Shown: piece by piece, positions 10,150 through 21,400 of the stretch
Layout of the letters: each line of letters begins with the position of its first letter
Position numbering within the stretch: the first letter of the stretch is position 1
Made by a program: the position numbers and the translations under genes
NCBI RefSeq assembly: GCF_003597395.2
Contig: NC_133772.1
Location: 140,727,998-140,791,997 of the forward strand
DNA: 64,000 bases
DNA from: Chelonoidis abingdonii
Lineage: Eukaryota > Chordata > Testudines > Testudinidae
Reading direction: 5' to 3'
Notes under the pieces: model-generated
Database searches by the model: none
What the model saw: the letters and a program-made list of their open reading frames with translations, nothing else
What the model was told of the DNA's origin: nothing

Positions 10150-10845
10150 GGTTAATAAAAGTAATTATTATAGAAAGAGCACTATGCAGTCTCAGTTGTG
10201 CAACATGAGATCCCCCTTCTCTTGATAACCTCTCTACTGTAGTTGATATTTGGGGGGCTGAATTCTCACAGATTAAAATAGGCGTAAACCTGCTCTTTGG
10301 GGTGAGTAATTCATTAAAATAATCAATAACTATCGATAAGGCTATAGCATCTTCCAATAAGTGTTCTGCTAGGATGCATATGGCACTCCCCTTAGAAAAA
10401 ATTTTTCTGTTTTTTTCCCTTAAATTCTCACCAAAAAATCTACATATCATGAAGCCTAGATTGTAGGTACTTATATGCCCTCTATCAGTTGAAATGAATG
10501 GTTCTACTCAAAAAGTGACTCAGGTGGATCTGCTTGCTGTGTGTATTCAGTCAATATATTTTTATCATACGAGGAAGGCTTGACACAAATAAGAGTGAGA
10601 TGGATTCTTGTGTATTGCCACAGAACTGTTGACTAAGAATTGTTGCTGTCTTCAAACATAATGTGCTCTAGAGCTCAAGGAAATGTAATATAAACCTGGA
10701 TTGATTCCCACCTCAAAGAGGCCCCAAAAACATCTCAGAGATGATCAAGTTAGTAAAACCATAAATTGGTCAAAAATAGGTTTTGGGAGGGAGAAGTGAG
10801 AAAAGAGGGGGCAGAAGTCATTGACTGTTGCAGAATGCTCCTTGC
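10150..10845. other. unassigned stretch
   Basis: A minus-strand ORF of 107 codons (10127-10450) shows no domain I know. No repeat recognised. Confidence 0.4.
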
Positions 10846-10867
10846 TTTTGCAAATCAAGTCCCAGTC

Positions 10868-10985
10868 CTACAAATACTTATGCATGTGCTTAACTTTAAA
10901 CTTGAGTAGTTTCACTGAAGTCCAATAGAAGAGTTTACATGCTTAAAGTTAAGCACATTGTTAAATATGTGCATAACCAGGACCT
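10868..10985. repeat. imperfect ~118-bp palindrome (ancient hairpin repeat)
   Basis: The left arm 'ctacaaatacttatgcatgtgcttaacttta' pairs imperfectly with the right arm 'aaagttaagcacattgttaaatatgtgcataa...aggac'. Centre near 10925. Known as a dispersed amniote hairpin-like repeat from memory; class not certain. Confidence 0.6.
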
Positions 10986-11000
10986 AAATATCATTTAGGA

Positions 11001-11355
11001 TAGTAGCTTTCAACTTTTTCAGACTACTGTATCCCGTTCAACGCTCTGATTTGTCTTGTGTGCCCCAAGTTTCACCTCACTTAAAAATTACTTGCTTATA
11101 AAAATTAGACATAAAAATACCAAATGTCACAGCTGAAAAATTTGCTTAATTTCTTATTTTTACCATACAATTCATTAGAATATAAATATTGTACTTACAT
11201 TTGAGTGTTACTGTATAGAGAGCAGTATAAACTACTAATGGTTCATGTGAAATTTTAGTTTATGCTGAGTTCACTAGTTTTTTTTTATGCAGTGAGGTTG
11301 TAAGACTAGGCAAATATCTAGATGATCTTGATGTAGCCCGGGTTGAGAACCACTG
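11001..11355. mobile_element. hAT-type MITE (355 bp) with perfect 8-bp target duplication
   Basis: The right end GGTTGAGAACCACTG is the classic hAT/Charlie-like terminus (reversed CAGTGGTTCTCAACC). The left end TAGTAGCTTTCAAC is its degraded mate. Flanking direct repeats are ATTTAGGA at 10993-11000 and 11356-11363. AT-rich interior without coding capacity. Confidence 0.9.
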
Positions 11356-11514
11356 ATTTAGGAGATAAAGTTAGGTTCCTGGTTTTGTACATCTTGATCA
11401 TAGGACACTTGGTATGTTTCTATGCCCTGAACGCATGAAGCCTCTCTGTTACAATCCAGTTAATAATATGAATATTTGCAATTACGAATCTGAAATGACT
11501 GTTCTGCAAATATT

Positions 11515-11639
11515 CATAGACTCTAGGACTGGAAGAGACTTCGAGAGGTCATCGAGTCCAGTCCCCTGCCCTCATGGCAGGACCAAATACTGTCTAGACC
11601 ATCCCTGATAGACATTTATCTAACCTATTCTTAAATCAT
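11515..11639 (-). mobile_element. CR1 3'-end fragment fused to duplicated block
   Basis: 'atagactctaggactggaag...gaggtcatcgagtccag...gacatttatctaacctattc' is a reversed CR1 3'UTR. After about 120 bp it breaks and continues in the middle of a different CR1 (at 11640). The same 3' end, with its normal continuation, is found directly after the second copy of the duplicated block (22117 onward). Confidence 0.85.
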
Positions 11640-12034
11640 CCCAGTTTTCTTAAAACCTTTCCTCACAGGTCAGGTTTTCTAAACCTTTTATCATTTTTGT
11701 TGCTCCTCCTCTAGTTTCTCTCCAATTATCTACATCTTTCCTAAAGTGCAGCCCCAGAACTGGACCCACTACTCCAAGCTGCAGGGCCTCACCAGTTCCA
11801 GTAGAGAGGGACATTTACCTCCCGTGTTTTAACATTGTCATCTGCAATAGATTCCAAAATGGTATTAGGCCTTTTTCGAAGCTGCATCGTTATTGGACTC
11901 ATCCACTCCAACACTCAGATCCTTTTCTTGGAACTACACCACCATCCAGTATTTCCCCATTCTGTAGTGTGTGTTTTATTTTTCTCTAAGTGAAGTATTT
12001 TGCACTTTTTTTACTTGAATTTATTCCAGTTGAT

Positions 12035-12250
12035 TTAGATCAATTCTTCAATTTTGTTCAATGTCATTTTGAATTCTATCCTGTCCTCAGTACTTGCAAC
12101 CTCCCAGCTTGGTGTCATGTGCAAATTTAATAAGCTATTCTCCACTCCATTACCCAAGTCATGATGAAAACATTGATTAGTTATTTGGCCCAGATGACCT
12201 CGTGGATGACACAGATGTGCCCTCCCAGTTTGATATGAACCATTGATAAC
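12035..12250 (-). mobile_element. CR1 RT remnant inside copy 1
   Basis: The minus-strand frame 12035-12508 contains VINGSYQTGRAH, a damaged version of RT sequence before motif B, and GNGVENSLL, a remnant of the segment between motifs B and C. Indels relative to the copy at 18480-18715 break the frame. Confidence 0.8.
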
Positions 12251-14062
12251 TACATTAGAACTCAAGTTATGAACAGAGTTTATAACAGGCAACCATACAG
12301 ATTCATTTGGATCAGGAAGTATGCAATTAGGCAGCAGCGATTCCAAAAAAAATAGCAAATCCTGTACAATACCTGTGAAACATAAGCTACTACAAATAAA
12401 GGGAAAAATGTTAAAATATTTGACAAAGTAAGGAAACTGTTTCTGTGCTTGCTTCATATAAATTAGATGGTTAAAAGCCCAGCATTTCTGCATCAGTATA
12501 GTTTTCAACTGTATTAAGTTAATGTTTCTCTTGTAAATTTTAAAAAGAAAAAGTCATAATGTTTTGTTCAGAGTTACAAACAATTTCCGTTCCTGAAGTG
12601 TTCCCAGCTCTGAGTTTCTACTGTTACTCGTTAGTTAGAGTCTTTCAGTCAGTTGTGCACTCCCTTAGAATATTTCATCTAGACCACATTTCCCATTTTT
12701 TACAAGAAAGTCATGTGATTGTGCTTCACTAAAAATCAAGATACAGCACGGTGGTTTTTTTGCTTCCCTCATCCACTAGGCAAGTAAAAAGGGGAAACAT
12801 GGTTGATTTGGCATGATTTGTTCTTGGACAAATCCATGCTGGCTGTTCTTTATAAACCTTTTTCCTCTAGGTGCTACAAACTGATTAATAATTTATTCCA
12901 CTGTCTTTGCAGTACTGAAGTGTGGTCTGACTGGGTCTTAAAATGCTGGTCTTCCATGTCCCCTTAAAGACAGGTACTATGTTTGCCTTCTTCAGTCCTC
13001 TTGGACCTCACCTGTGCTCCAGGAGTTCCATAGATAATTGCTAATGGTTCCACGATTGCTTCAGCTAGTCCTTACACCCCGGAATTAATTTCATCAGGCC
13101 CTGCCTACTCAATAACACCCCACTTATCGAGATTCTCTTTAAACCTGTTCTTTCCATAGTTTGGTTTGCATCCCTTTGTTGTTAAATTGATTGTGTTGAG
13201 TATTGCGTCACTATCAATCATTTTAGAGAGACGAAGCAAAATAGGCATTTAACACCTCAGCTCCATGGGCCAGACATGTCCTTTAACCCTTTCAGCCTGG
13301 TATAGTATTTGTACACTCCAACACAAGCGTCGAAACAAATCTTAACTTGCTGTGATGTGGCAATTGTTGTCCTCTAAACATCGGTCCTCAGACCATTTCA
13401 AGAATGTCATATATTATATCTTGTATCTATATCAACATCAACTTCTACATTGTCAACTCCAATCATGGGCTTCAGGACCCAAAGAGTCAGGAGAGTGGCT
13501 TAAAAAAATACATAAGTTTGCGGGTTATTAAATGAGTAAGTTGGGGTCTTTTCTTCCTTGCCTTCTGATTTTTATGTGGTCTGCCAGAATACATTTCGCT
13601 TTTTGGCAGCCATCAGGACCAGAAACTTTAAAAAATAAAAGAAGGGGTTGAGATTTCATAGTTATGTGGATTCGGACTAAGATTTTAATTAAAAGGCATC
13701 AAGTATCAATGAGAGCACCATGAAAATTACAAGATTGGCCCACTATGTACATTCTAAGGTCTATGTCCCATCACCTTTACAATGAGTATATCATCATCTT
13801 CAGGTAGCTGCTCGAAATTCAGATGGGAACGATTTGTTGAAGGAAGGTGCTATTAGTGGGAAAGGTTGGTACAATGAACCGAACAACAAAGGTCTGTTTC
13901 AGACTTGTGTGCAGGTGTGTGTAATGCCAGGAAGTTCCTGAAATTTCTCTATACAGACTAGTCTAGGAATTAAAAATGGCACATGCATTCCTGGCCACTC
14001 ACTTTTAAAACCTTGGCCTATAATTGCCAGGCACTTTTCTCTAAGAACATTTTTAGTAGACA

Positions 14063-14390
14063 TGCAGAGAGGAGATGCGGTTCCAGTGGTTTTAGAGCAC
14101 TGGCTTTGCAGTAAATTGAGTTCATTTTCAGGTCTGCCAGAAAATATCCTGAGATCACCCTTGTGGCAAGTCATTAGGACCCAGATCCTCAAGGTACTGA
14201 GGAAGTCCTAACTCAGACACCTGGAAGAAGCTGAGCCTTAGTCTCTCTGCACCTCAGTTCTCATTCTATATAATGAGAATAGCAGCACTTGCCCTCATCA
14301 CAGGTTTGAAGGTAAATAAGTTAAAGATAGTGAGAGTGCTCAGATACTACCTGGATGGCACTACAAAAGAGTATAAGACTGACAAACTTC
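14063..14390 (+). mobile_element. tRNA-derived SINE (MIR/CORE-like), copy 1
   Basis: Same element as at 20550-20850. The A-box-like head is damaged here ('gcggttccagtggttttaga') and the tail matches 'ctctctgcacctcagttctc', 'agcagcacttgccctcatcacagg' and 'gtgctcagatactac'. Confidence 0.75.
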
Positions 14391-14911
14391 ATTAAAAAAT
14401 ATCACCATTTGGAATCAGTGAATGGGAGAAAATATCATTCTCAGTTGCAAAATATTTGGTGCACTCACCAATTTGTTTTGTTTTTCAATTATTAGGTTCA
14501 ACTTTTCTTTTTTCCATCATAAAGCTTTTCTGTTAGGAACATTCCTCAGGGAATAATATTGTTTTTAATAAACCCTGCATAAGATTTGAGATCACAAGAA
14601 GAGTTAAGAATGAAGACAAAGACGTCGTTCATGCGGATAAATGCTAGGTTGCATTATTTCACCGAGCCGCAGAGATAGTACATAGATTGCACACTATGGG
14701 AAAGGATCTTTTCCTGCTAAAAGTGTTGCAAAGATATTGAGAATTAAATAGAGATGTCACAAAAATTTAGGTTTAAGCTGAAACCATTTCAACAAAGCGT
14801 GAATCGCTTCATCACACAGTTTCTACCTCCACTTTTAGTGTTATTCTTTGCTTGCTTTGTGGAGGATACTGAGCGTCTAATGGCATAACATTTTCCTGCA
14901 AGCAATTTCTC

Positions 14912-15608
14912 TCATAAAACAGCCATACTATTGTTCAGACGAAAGTCCATCAAGCCAGTTCCTGTCTCTGACATTGGCCCAAGGCAGGTGCCAAATAGGG
15001 AACAAACAGACAGGTTACCAAGTCATCCATGCCTGTCACCCCAATCCCAGCTTCTGCAAACAGAGGCTAGGGACACCATCCCTGCCCATTCTGGCATAGC
15101 CATTGATGGACCAATCCTCCTAAGTCTATCTAGTCCCTTTTGAACCCCATTATAGTATTGGCTTTTCACAACACCCCTGGCAAGGAGTCAGAGATTGACA
15201 GTGGTTGCAATAAAAAATTTTTTTGTGTTTTTAACCTCACTACCTATTTCATTTCATTTGGCGAATGCTCTGTTCTTAATATTATGAGGAGGTAAATTAC
15301 ACTTCCTTATTTACTTTCTCAATACCACTCATGATTAATAGACCTCTATCATATCCCCCATTAGTCACCTCTTTTCCAAGCTGAAAGTCCCAGTCTTATT
15401 AATTCTCTTTCATATGAAGCGTTCTAGACTTCTATCATTGTCGCTGTTTTTCTGAATCCTTTTCCACTTCCAATATATCTTTTTGGATGGGGCAACCACA
15501 TCTGCACACAGTATTTCAGGTGTGGGCATACCATGGATTATATAAGGATATGATCTTCTTTCTGGAGTGGTACAGCTATTTAGACCCATCATTGTATATG
15601 TATAGATT
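14912..15608 (-). mobile_element. CR1 LINE 3' end, minus strand, copy 1
   Basis: Reversed CR1 3'UTR and C-terminal region; collinear with 21401-22116. It stops at 15608 exactly where, in copy 2, another CR1 has inserted. Confidence 0.85.
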
Positions 15609-16170
15609 AAGCCTCCCTCTGTCAAATTCCCTCTCAAACTCCCCTGTCTGCAGCTCCCTGTCCGCTCTGCTCTGCTTTAAAGAGAAAGGTTTTGGATGTA
15701 GTTTGGTTTATACGTTTTCAAGGGACTAATGGGTCACGAATAGGACTGAGAAGGGACCTCTGCTCCCTTCCCACTCCCCTTCCCAACTCCCTTGCAAAAT
15801 TCCCTGTTAGCAGCCCCTGTTCGCAAAGCTCCCTGGTCACTTGTGCGCGGCTTTACAAAGCCCTGGCCTGAGTGAATGCCCCGCCCACTGGTTAAGGCTT
15901 AGCCAATTACCAGAGGCTTCTAGCTTTCAAACCTTCCTTTGTAGCTCAGCCTCCAGCTGCCAGCTACAGCACACGGTCCTTCAAACCACCAAAACAAACA
16001 AACAAAGACTGACAAACACAAGCTCAGCACATAGCAAGTAACCCCCAAACACAAACGAACACACACACTGCAGACAGTCACTTACCCCACAGATGCTGTA
16101 TTTGCTCCTCTTTCACCTGGAGAACTCCCTTGCGAAACTCCCTGTTAGCAGCCCCCTGTTTGCATTCTTA
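15609..16170. repeat. unclassified interspersed repeat with internal subrepeats
   Basis: The phrase 'aactcccttgc(a/g)aaa(a/c)t' plus 'ccctgttagcagccccctgtt' occurs twice (about 15786-15830 and 16125-16165), and a looser version lies at 15625-15660. Between them is a tract of 'caaaccaccaaaacaaacaaac'. I recall similar sequence as a dispersed turtle repeat but cannot assign a class. Confidence 0.45.
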
Positions 16171-16865
16171 TGACACTAGATTAAAATTCTAAGTTTGGTT
16201 GTCATTTGCAAGGAAACACACAGAAAGTGAACACAAAAGAGGAACAGAAACTGTCAAAACAAATTCACTGAAAAATTCAAAATAATACTCAGTATATGCC
16301 AGGCTTACCTTACTGCATACATTTAAAAGCAGAATTGAAATGTGATGCAAATTAAAACAGTATCCAAGTATCCACTGACTGAAATGGATCAGAAGCCATA
16401 TGCTGAATATTAAACAACAGAGTTTTGAAAATAATGTGCCAGCTCTCATTATGTATATCTTAGATTGAGATATTCATAAGTGGTAGTGATGGCTGATTTA
16501 ATATATATATATATTATATTTACAGAAACAAAAGATGTCAAGTTTTGTTCATCAGGTACACAGACAGTTACCAGACACTGGGGCAAGAGATTACAAGTCT
16601 CAGAGGCTATCGTTATTTATGCATTAAATATTAATTTGAAAATTCATATTATTAATTCTGATTTTTAAAAAGCATTTCAATCATCCAGTACATATAGATA
16701 TAATACTTGATTTAGGTGACCATCCACAGTACAGACAAAATAGACAGCAAATGGTAGATACGAACAATTGAGAAGCAGCTTATAGTCTGAAAGTTATTAC
16801 TCGGAAACAATTGGTGAATACTTCTGACTAATGAATACCTGTAATAATAAAGGGCGTTTCATAAT
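16171..16865. other. unassigned AT-rich stretch with short (TA)n at about 16499-16513
   Basis: No coding or RNA signal. A minus-strand ORF at 16189-16449 is hydrophobic by AT-rich composition and is not convincing. Confidence 0.45.
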
Positions 16866-16869
16866 TTGA

Positions 16870-17550
16870 GCTGGTTCGGAACTTTCCTTTGTCTGTTGGG
16901 AAATCGGGTTACATACAATCAAAATATTCCAAAGTAAAATTTCAATTCTGCCAAAAAGTTTGCTTTTCTGTCAGGAAAATTGAAGTGTAATATTTCATGT
17001 TGTGTTGGTTTGACTGGAATTTGAATATTTCATTTTAACTCAGTCCAGTAAAGCATTAAACTGCATTTTGCTATTAGAGCCTTTTTTATCGGAGGGGTAA
17101 TTTGGGTCACCATTTACTCCTGTGCACCATGCTCACTGAAAGACTGAATCTCCCACAATGCAATGCAGATTTCTCTCTCCCAACCTCTGTGGTGCATAAA
17201 GGCTATGACATCACTCTGGGTGCATCTTGGGAGATGTAACGTAGACAGAGATCCCAGTCCCGAGAGTGTGAGCATCAGATTCCAAAATTATAACTTCCAT
17301 GAGGCAATGAATCACTATGATAACATATTGGTTAATGTTGAAATGAATCACTTTCTGTCATTTAGACAAATGGAAACAAAAGATTTCAGTTTGGGATTGA
17401 CAAAATATTTAATTTTGATTGAAAATGTCAATACAAAATATTTCTGCCAAAGAGATAAAATTTCAACTTTCCATCCCAAGTTGGGACAAAAGAAATGTTG
17501 AAATTTCCTGTGAGGCAGAAATTCTGAATTTTGCACACCTATATTCTCAA
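16870..17550. repeat. fuzzy AT-rich repeat with 'caatgcagat...catcttgggag' core
   Basis: AT-rich arms built of 'tttcaattctgcc'/'gaaatgttgaaattt' surround a GC-richer core, 'tgacatcactctgggtgcat' and 'tcttgggagatgtaacgtag'. The block at 33715-34385 has the same plan with 'tcctgggaattgtagttcag'. Probable decayed non-autonomous family; class unknown. Confidence 0.5.
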
Positions 17551-17743
17551 ACAATTCACTAAAGCATTATAAACAAGAAACTCATCATTCTGATAAATAG
17601 TTCAACCAACCCAAATAGATGCTTAATTTTAGTGTAAGAAAAATGATACTTGGGATGGACACTTCCACCCACAGCCACTATTCTGCGTCCATGTAATGGG
17701 GTACACCTGCCCCCTCTAGAGATAATATAAGATACTATTATAG

Positions 17744-18717
17744 AATCAGAGAATCTGGGAAATGTAGGTCAGAAGGGGCCTTGGGAGATTGTGAAGTCCA
17801 GCCCAATGCGCTGAGGTAGGATCAAGTGAGATTTTTTAAAATCTCCAATGATGAGGAATCCCACAATCTTCCTAAGAAGCCTATTCCAGAGCATAACTAC
17901 TCTAATAGTCAGAAATGTTTTTCCTAATATCTAACTTAAATCTCCCTTGCGGCAGAGGAAGCCTATTCCTTCTTGTCCTGCCTTCAGTAGCCAGGGAGAA
18001 CAATTGATCACTGTCCTCGCTGTAACAGCCGTTAACATTGAAGGCTGTTACCAGCTTTCCCCTCAATCTTCTTTTCTCAAGACTGAATATGCCCAGTTTT
18101 CTTAAACCTTTCCTCACAGGTCAGGTTTTCTAAACCTTTTATCATTTTTGTTGCTCTCCTCTAGTTTCTCTCCAATTTATCTACATCTTTCCTAAAGTGC
18201 AGCACCCAGAACTGGACCCACTACTCCAGCTGAGGCCTCACCAGTTCCAGGTAGAGAGGGACATTTACCTCCGTGTTTTACATTTGATACATCTGCAAAT
18301 AGATTCCAAAATGGTATTAGCCTTTTTCGAAGCTGCATCGTTATTTTTGACTCATTCCACTCCAACACTCAGATCCTTCTTGGAACTACACCACCAATCC
18401 AGTTATTCCCCATTCTGTAGTTGTGTGTTTTATTTTTCCTTTCTAAGTGAAGTATTTTGCACTTGTTTTTATTGAATTTTATCCAGTTGAATTTAGATCA
18501 ATTCTTCAATTTGTCAATGTCATTTTGAATTCTAATCCTGTCCTCCAAAGTACTTGCAACCTCCCAGCTTGGTGTCATGTGCAAATTTAATAAGCATATT
18601 CTCCACTCCATTACCCAAGTCATTGATGAAAACATTGATTAGTATTTGGCCCAGGACTGACCTCTGTGGGATGACACTAGATGTGCCCTCCCAGTTTGAT
18701 AGTGAACCATTGATAAC
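17744..18717 (-). mobile_element. CR1 LINE fragment, minus strand, first part
   Basis: Begins with the reversed CR1 tail 'tagaatcagagaatctggga'. The minus-strand frame at 17902-18117 contains EKRRLRGKLVTAF, a CR1 ORF2 C-terminal signature. Further in it reaches the RT segment around motif B (18600-18715, 'ggcccaggactgacctctgt'). Interrupted at 18718 by a MITE and resumes at 19095. The part from 18092 onward is repeated at 11640. Confidence 0.85.
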
Positions 18718-19094
18718 TACATTAGAACCTCAAGTTATGAACAGAGTTATGAACAGGCAACCATACAGATCATTTGGATCAGGAAGTATGCAATTAGGCA
18801 GCAGCGATTCCAAAAAAAATAGCAAATCCTGTACAATACTGTGTTAAACATAAGCTACTAAAAATAAAGGGAAAATGTTAAAAAGATTTGACAAAGTAAG
18901 GAAACTGTTTCTGTGCTTGCTTCATATAAATTAAGATGGTTAAAAGCAGCATTTTTTTCTGCATAGTATAGTTTCAAAACTGTATTAAGTTAATGTTCTC
19001 TTGTAAACTTTTAAAAGAAAAGTCATAATGTTTTGTTCAGAGTTACAAACAATTTCCGTTCCTGAAGTGTTCCCAGCTCTGAGTTTCTACTGTA
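18718..19094. mobile_element. mariner/Tigger-type MITE nested in CR1
   Basis: The left terminus TACATTAGAACCTC and the reversed right terminus TACAGTAGAAACTC are inverted repeats with 12 of 14 matches. Sub-terminal 'agttatgaaca' pairs with 'tgttcagagttacaaac'. TA lies at each end, and removing the element rejoins the CR1 ('gataac' + 'ctcgttgagta'), so TA is the target duplication. The homologous copy lies at about 12246-12635. Confidence 0.8.
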
Positions 19095-19760
19095 CTCGTT
19101 GAGTAGAGTCTTTCAGTCAGTTGTGCACTCACCTTAGAATCATTTCATCTAGACCACATTTCCCTAATTTTTTACAAGAAAGTCATGTGGGATTGTGCCT
19201 CACTAAAATCAAGATACAGCACGGGGTTTTTTGCTTCCCTCATCCACTAGGCAAGTAAAAAGGGGAAACTGGTTGATTTGGCATGATTTGTTCTTGACAA
19301 ATCCATGCTGGCTGTTCTTTATAACCCTTTTATCCTCTAGGTGCTTACAAACTGATTAATAATTTATTCCACTGTCTTTGCAGGTACTGAAGTTGGTCTG
19401 ACTGGTCTAAAATTTGCTAGGTCTTCATTGTTCCCCTTTTAAAGACAGGTACTATGTTTGCCCTTCTTCAGTCCTCTGGGACCTCACCTGTGCTCCAGGA
19501 GTTCCCATAGATAATTGCTAATGGTTCCACGATTGCTTCAGCTAGTTCCTTAAACACCCCGGATTAATTTCATCAGGCCCTGCCTACTTGAATACACCCC
19601 ACTTATCGAGATTCTCTTTAACCTGTTCTTTCCATAGTTTGGTTTGCATCCCTTTGTTGTTAATATTGATTGTGTTGAGTATGCGATCACTATCAATCAT
19701 TTTAGAGAAGACCGAAGCAAAATAGGCATTTAACACCTCAGCTCCATGGGCCCAGTACTG
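19095..19760 (-). mobile_element. CR1 LINE fragment, minus strand, continuation
   Basis: Continues the interrupted CR1: 'tctagaccacatttccctaa', 'gatttgttcttgacaaatcc', 'ataattgctaatggttccac', 'atttcatcaggccctgcc'. These are reversed RT and upstream ORF2 segments in the right order. No long open frame survives. Confidence 0.85.
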
Positions 19761-19954
19761 TCCTTTAACCCTTTCCGCCTGGTATAGTATTTGTACACTC
19801 CATCACAAGCGTCCGAACAAATCTTACTTGCTGTGATGGGGCAATTGTGTCCTCTTAAACATCTGGGTCTCAGACCATTTAAGAATGTCATATATTATAT
19901 CTGTATCTATATCAACAATTTCAACTCTACATTGTCAACTCCAATCATGGGTCA

Positions 19955-20225
19955 GGCCCAAAGAGTCAGGAGAGTGGCTTAAAAATCATAAGTTTGCGGG
20001 TTATTTAAATGATAAAGTTGGGGTTCTTTCTCCTTGCCTTCTGATTTTTATGTGTGCAGAATCACATTTTCTAGCTTTTGTTGGCAGCCATCAGGACCAG
20101 AAACTTTAAAAAATAAAAGAAGAGGTGAGATTTTCATAGTTATGTGACTTCGGGAGCTAAGATTTTAATAAAAGGCATCAAGTATCATGAGATGCACCAT
20201 GAAAATTACAAGATTTGGCACTATT
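19955..20225. repeat. interspersed repeat ending 'aaattacaagatttggca'
   Basis: 'ttatttaaatgataaagttggggtt', then 'gcttttgttggcagccatcagg', then 'atcatgagatgcaccatgaaaat'. I recall this order from a dispersed sauropsid repeat with a 'cacgagagttggcaac' end. Class uncertain. The homologous copy is near 13475-13745. Confidence 0.5.
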
Positions 20226-20549
20226 GTACATTCTAAGGTCTAGATCCCATCACCTTTACAATGAGTAGTATCATCATCTTCAGGTAGCTGCCTCGAAATC
20301 AGGGGAACAATTTGTGAAGGAAGGTGCTATTTAGTGTGAGAAAGGGTGGTACAATGAACCAGAACAACAAAGTCTGTTCAGAACTTGTGTGCAGGGGTGT
20401 GTGTAATGCCAGGAAGTTCCCTGAAATTTCTCTATACAGACTAGTCTAGGAATGTAAAATGGCACATGCATTCCTGGCCACTCACTTTTAAAACCTTGGC
20501 CCTATATTGCCAGGCACATTTCTCATAAAGAACATTTCTAGTAGACATG

Positions 20550-20850
20550 CAGAGAGGAAGGATGGTTCAGTGGTTAGAGCACTGGCTGCAGTAAATCTGA
20601 GTTCATTTTCAGGTCTGCCAGAAAATATCCTGAGACACCCTGGGCAAGTCACTTAGACCCAGATCCTCAAAGGTACTGAGGAGCCTAACTCCAGACACCT
20701 GGAGAAGCTGAGCCTTAGTCTCTCTGCACCTCAGTTCTTCATCTATATAATGAGAATAGCAGCACTGCCCTACATCACAGGTGTTTGAAGGTAAATAAGT
20801 TAAAGATAGTGAGGTGCTCAGATACTACCATGATGGGCACTACAAAAGTG
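20550..20850 (+). mobile_element. tRNA-derived SINE (MIR/CORE-like)
   Basis: The head carries an A-box-like 'tggttcagtggttagagc' and a B-box-like 'gagttcattttc', consistent with a tRNA-derived Pol III promoter. The body has 'gggcaagtcactta', 'ctctctgcacctcagttctt', 'gcactgccctacatcacagg' and 'gaggtgctcagatactacc', which matches the MIR/CORE-SINE pattern as I know it. No target duplication was confirmed. Confidence 0.8.
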
Positions 20851-21400
20851 TATAAGACTGACAAACATTCCATTAAAAAAAATATCACCATTTGGGAAAT
20901 CAGTGGGAGAAAATATCAATTCTCAAGTTGCAAAATATTTGGTGCACTCACCAATTTGTTTTCATGTTTTCAATTATTAGTCTCAACTTTTCTTTTTTCC
21001 ATCATAAAAAGCTTTTCTGTTAGGAAACATTCCTCAGGGAATATTTGTTTTTAATAAACCCTGCATAAGAATTTGAGATCACCAAGAAGAAGTTTGAGAA
21101 ATGAAAGACAAGACGTGTTCATGGGATAAATGCTAGGTTGCATTATTCAGCGATGCCGCAGAGAAGTACATAGGATTGCACATATGGGAAAGATCTTTCT
21201 CGGCATAAATAAGTGTTGCAAAGATATTGAGAATTAAATAGAGATTGTCACAAAAATTAGGTTAAGCTGCAAACATTTCACAAAGCGTGAATCGCTGTCA
21301 TCACACAGTTCTACCTCCACTTTTAGTGTTATCTTTGCTGCTTTGTTGGGTACCTAGACGTCTAAATGGCATAACATTTTCCTGCAAGCAATTTTCTCTC

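Larger units (their letters stand above)
11640..15608. repeat. first copy of ~4 kb duplicated block
   Basis: This whole interval is collinear with 18092-22116: CR1 fragment, nested MITE, CR1 continuation, unclassified repeat, SINE, unique sequence, second CR1 3' end. Differences are dominated by one- and two-base insertions and deletions spread along the length, often in homopolymers. The copy at 18092 is usually nearer the CR1 consensus. That pattern suggests unpolished long-read sequence or an alternative haplotype more than an old segmental duplication. Length here is 3969 bp against 4025 bp. Confidence 0.9.
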
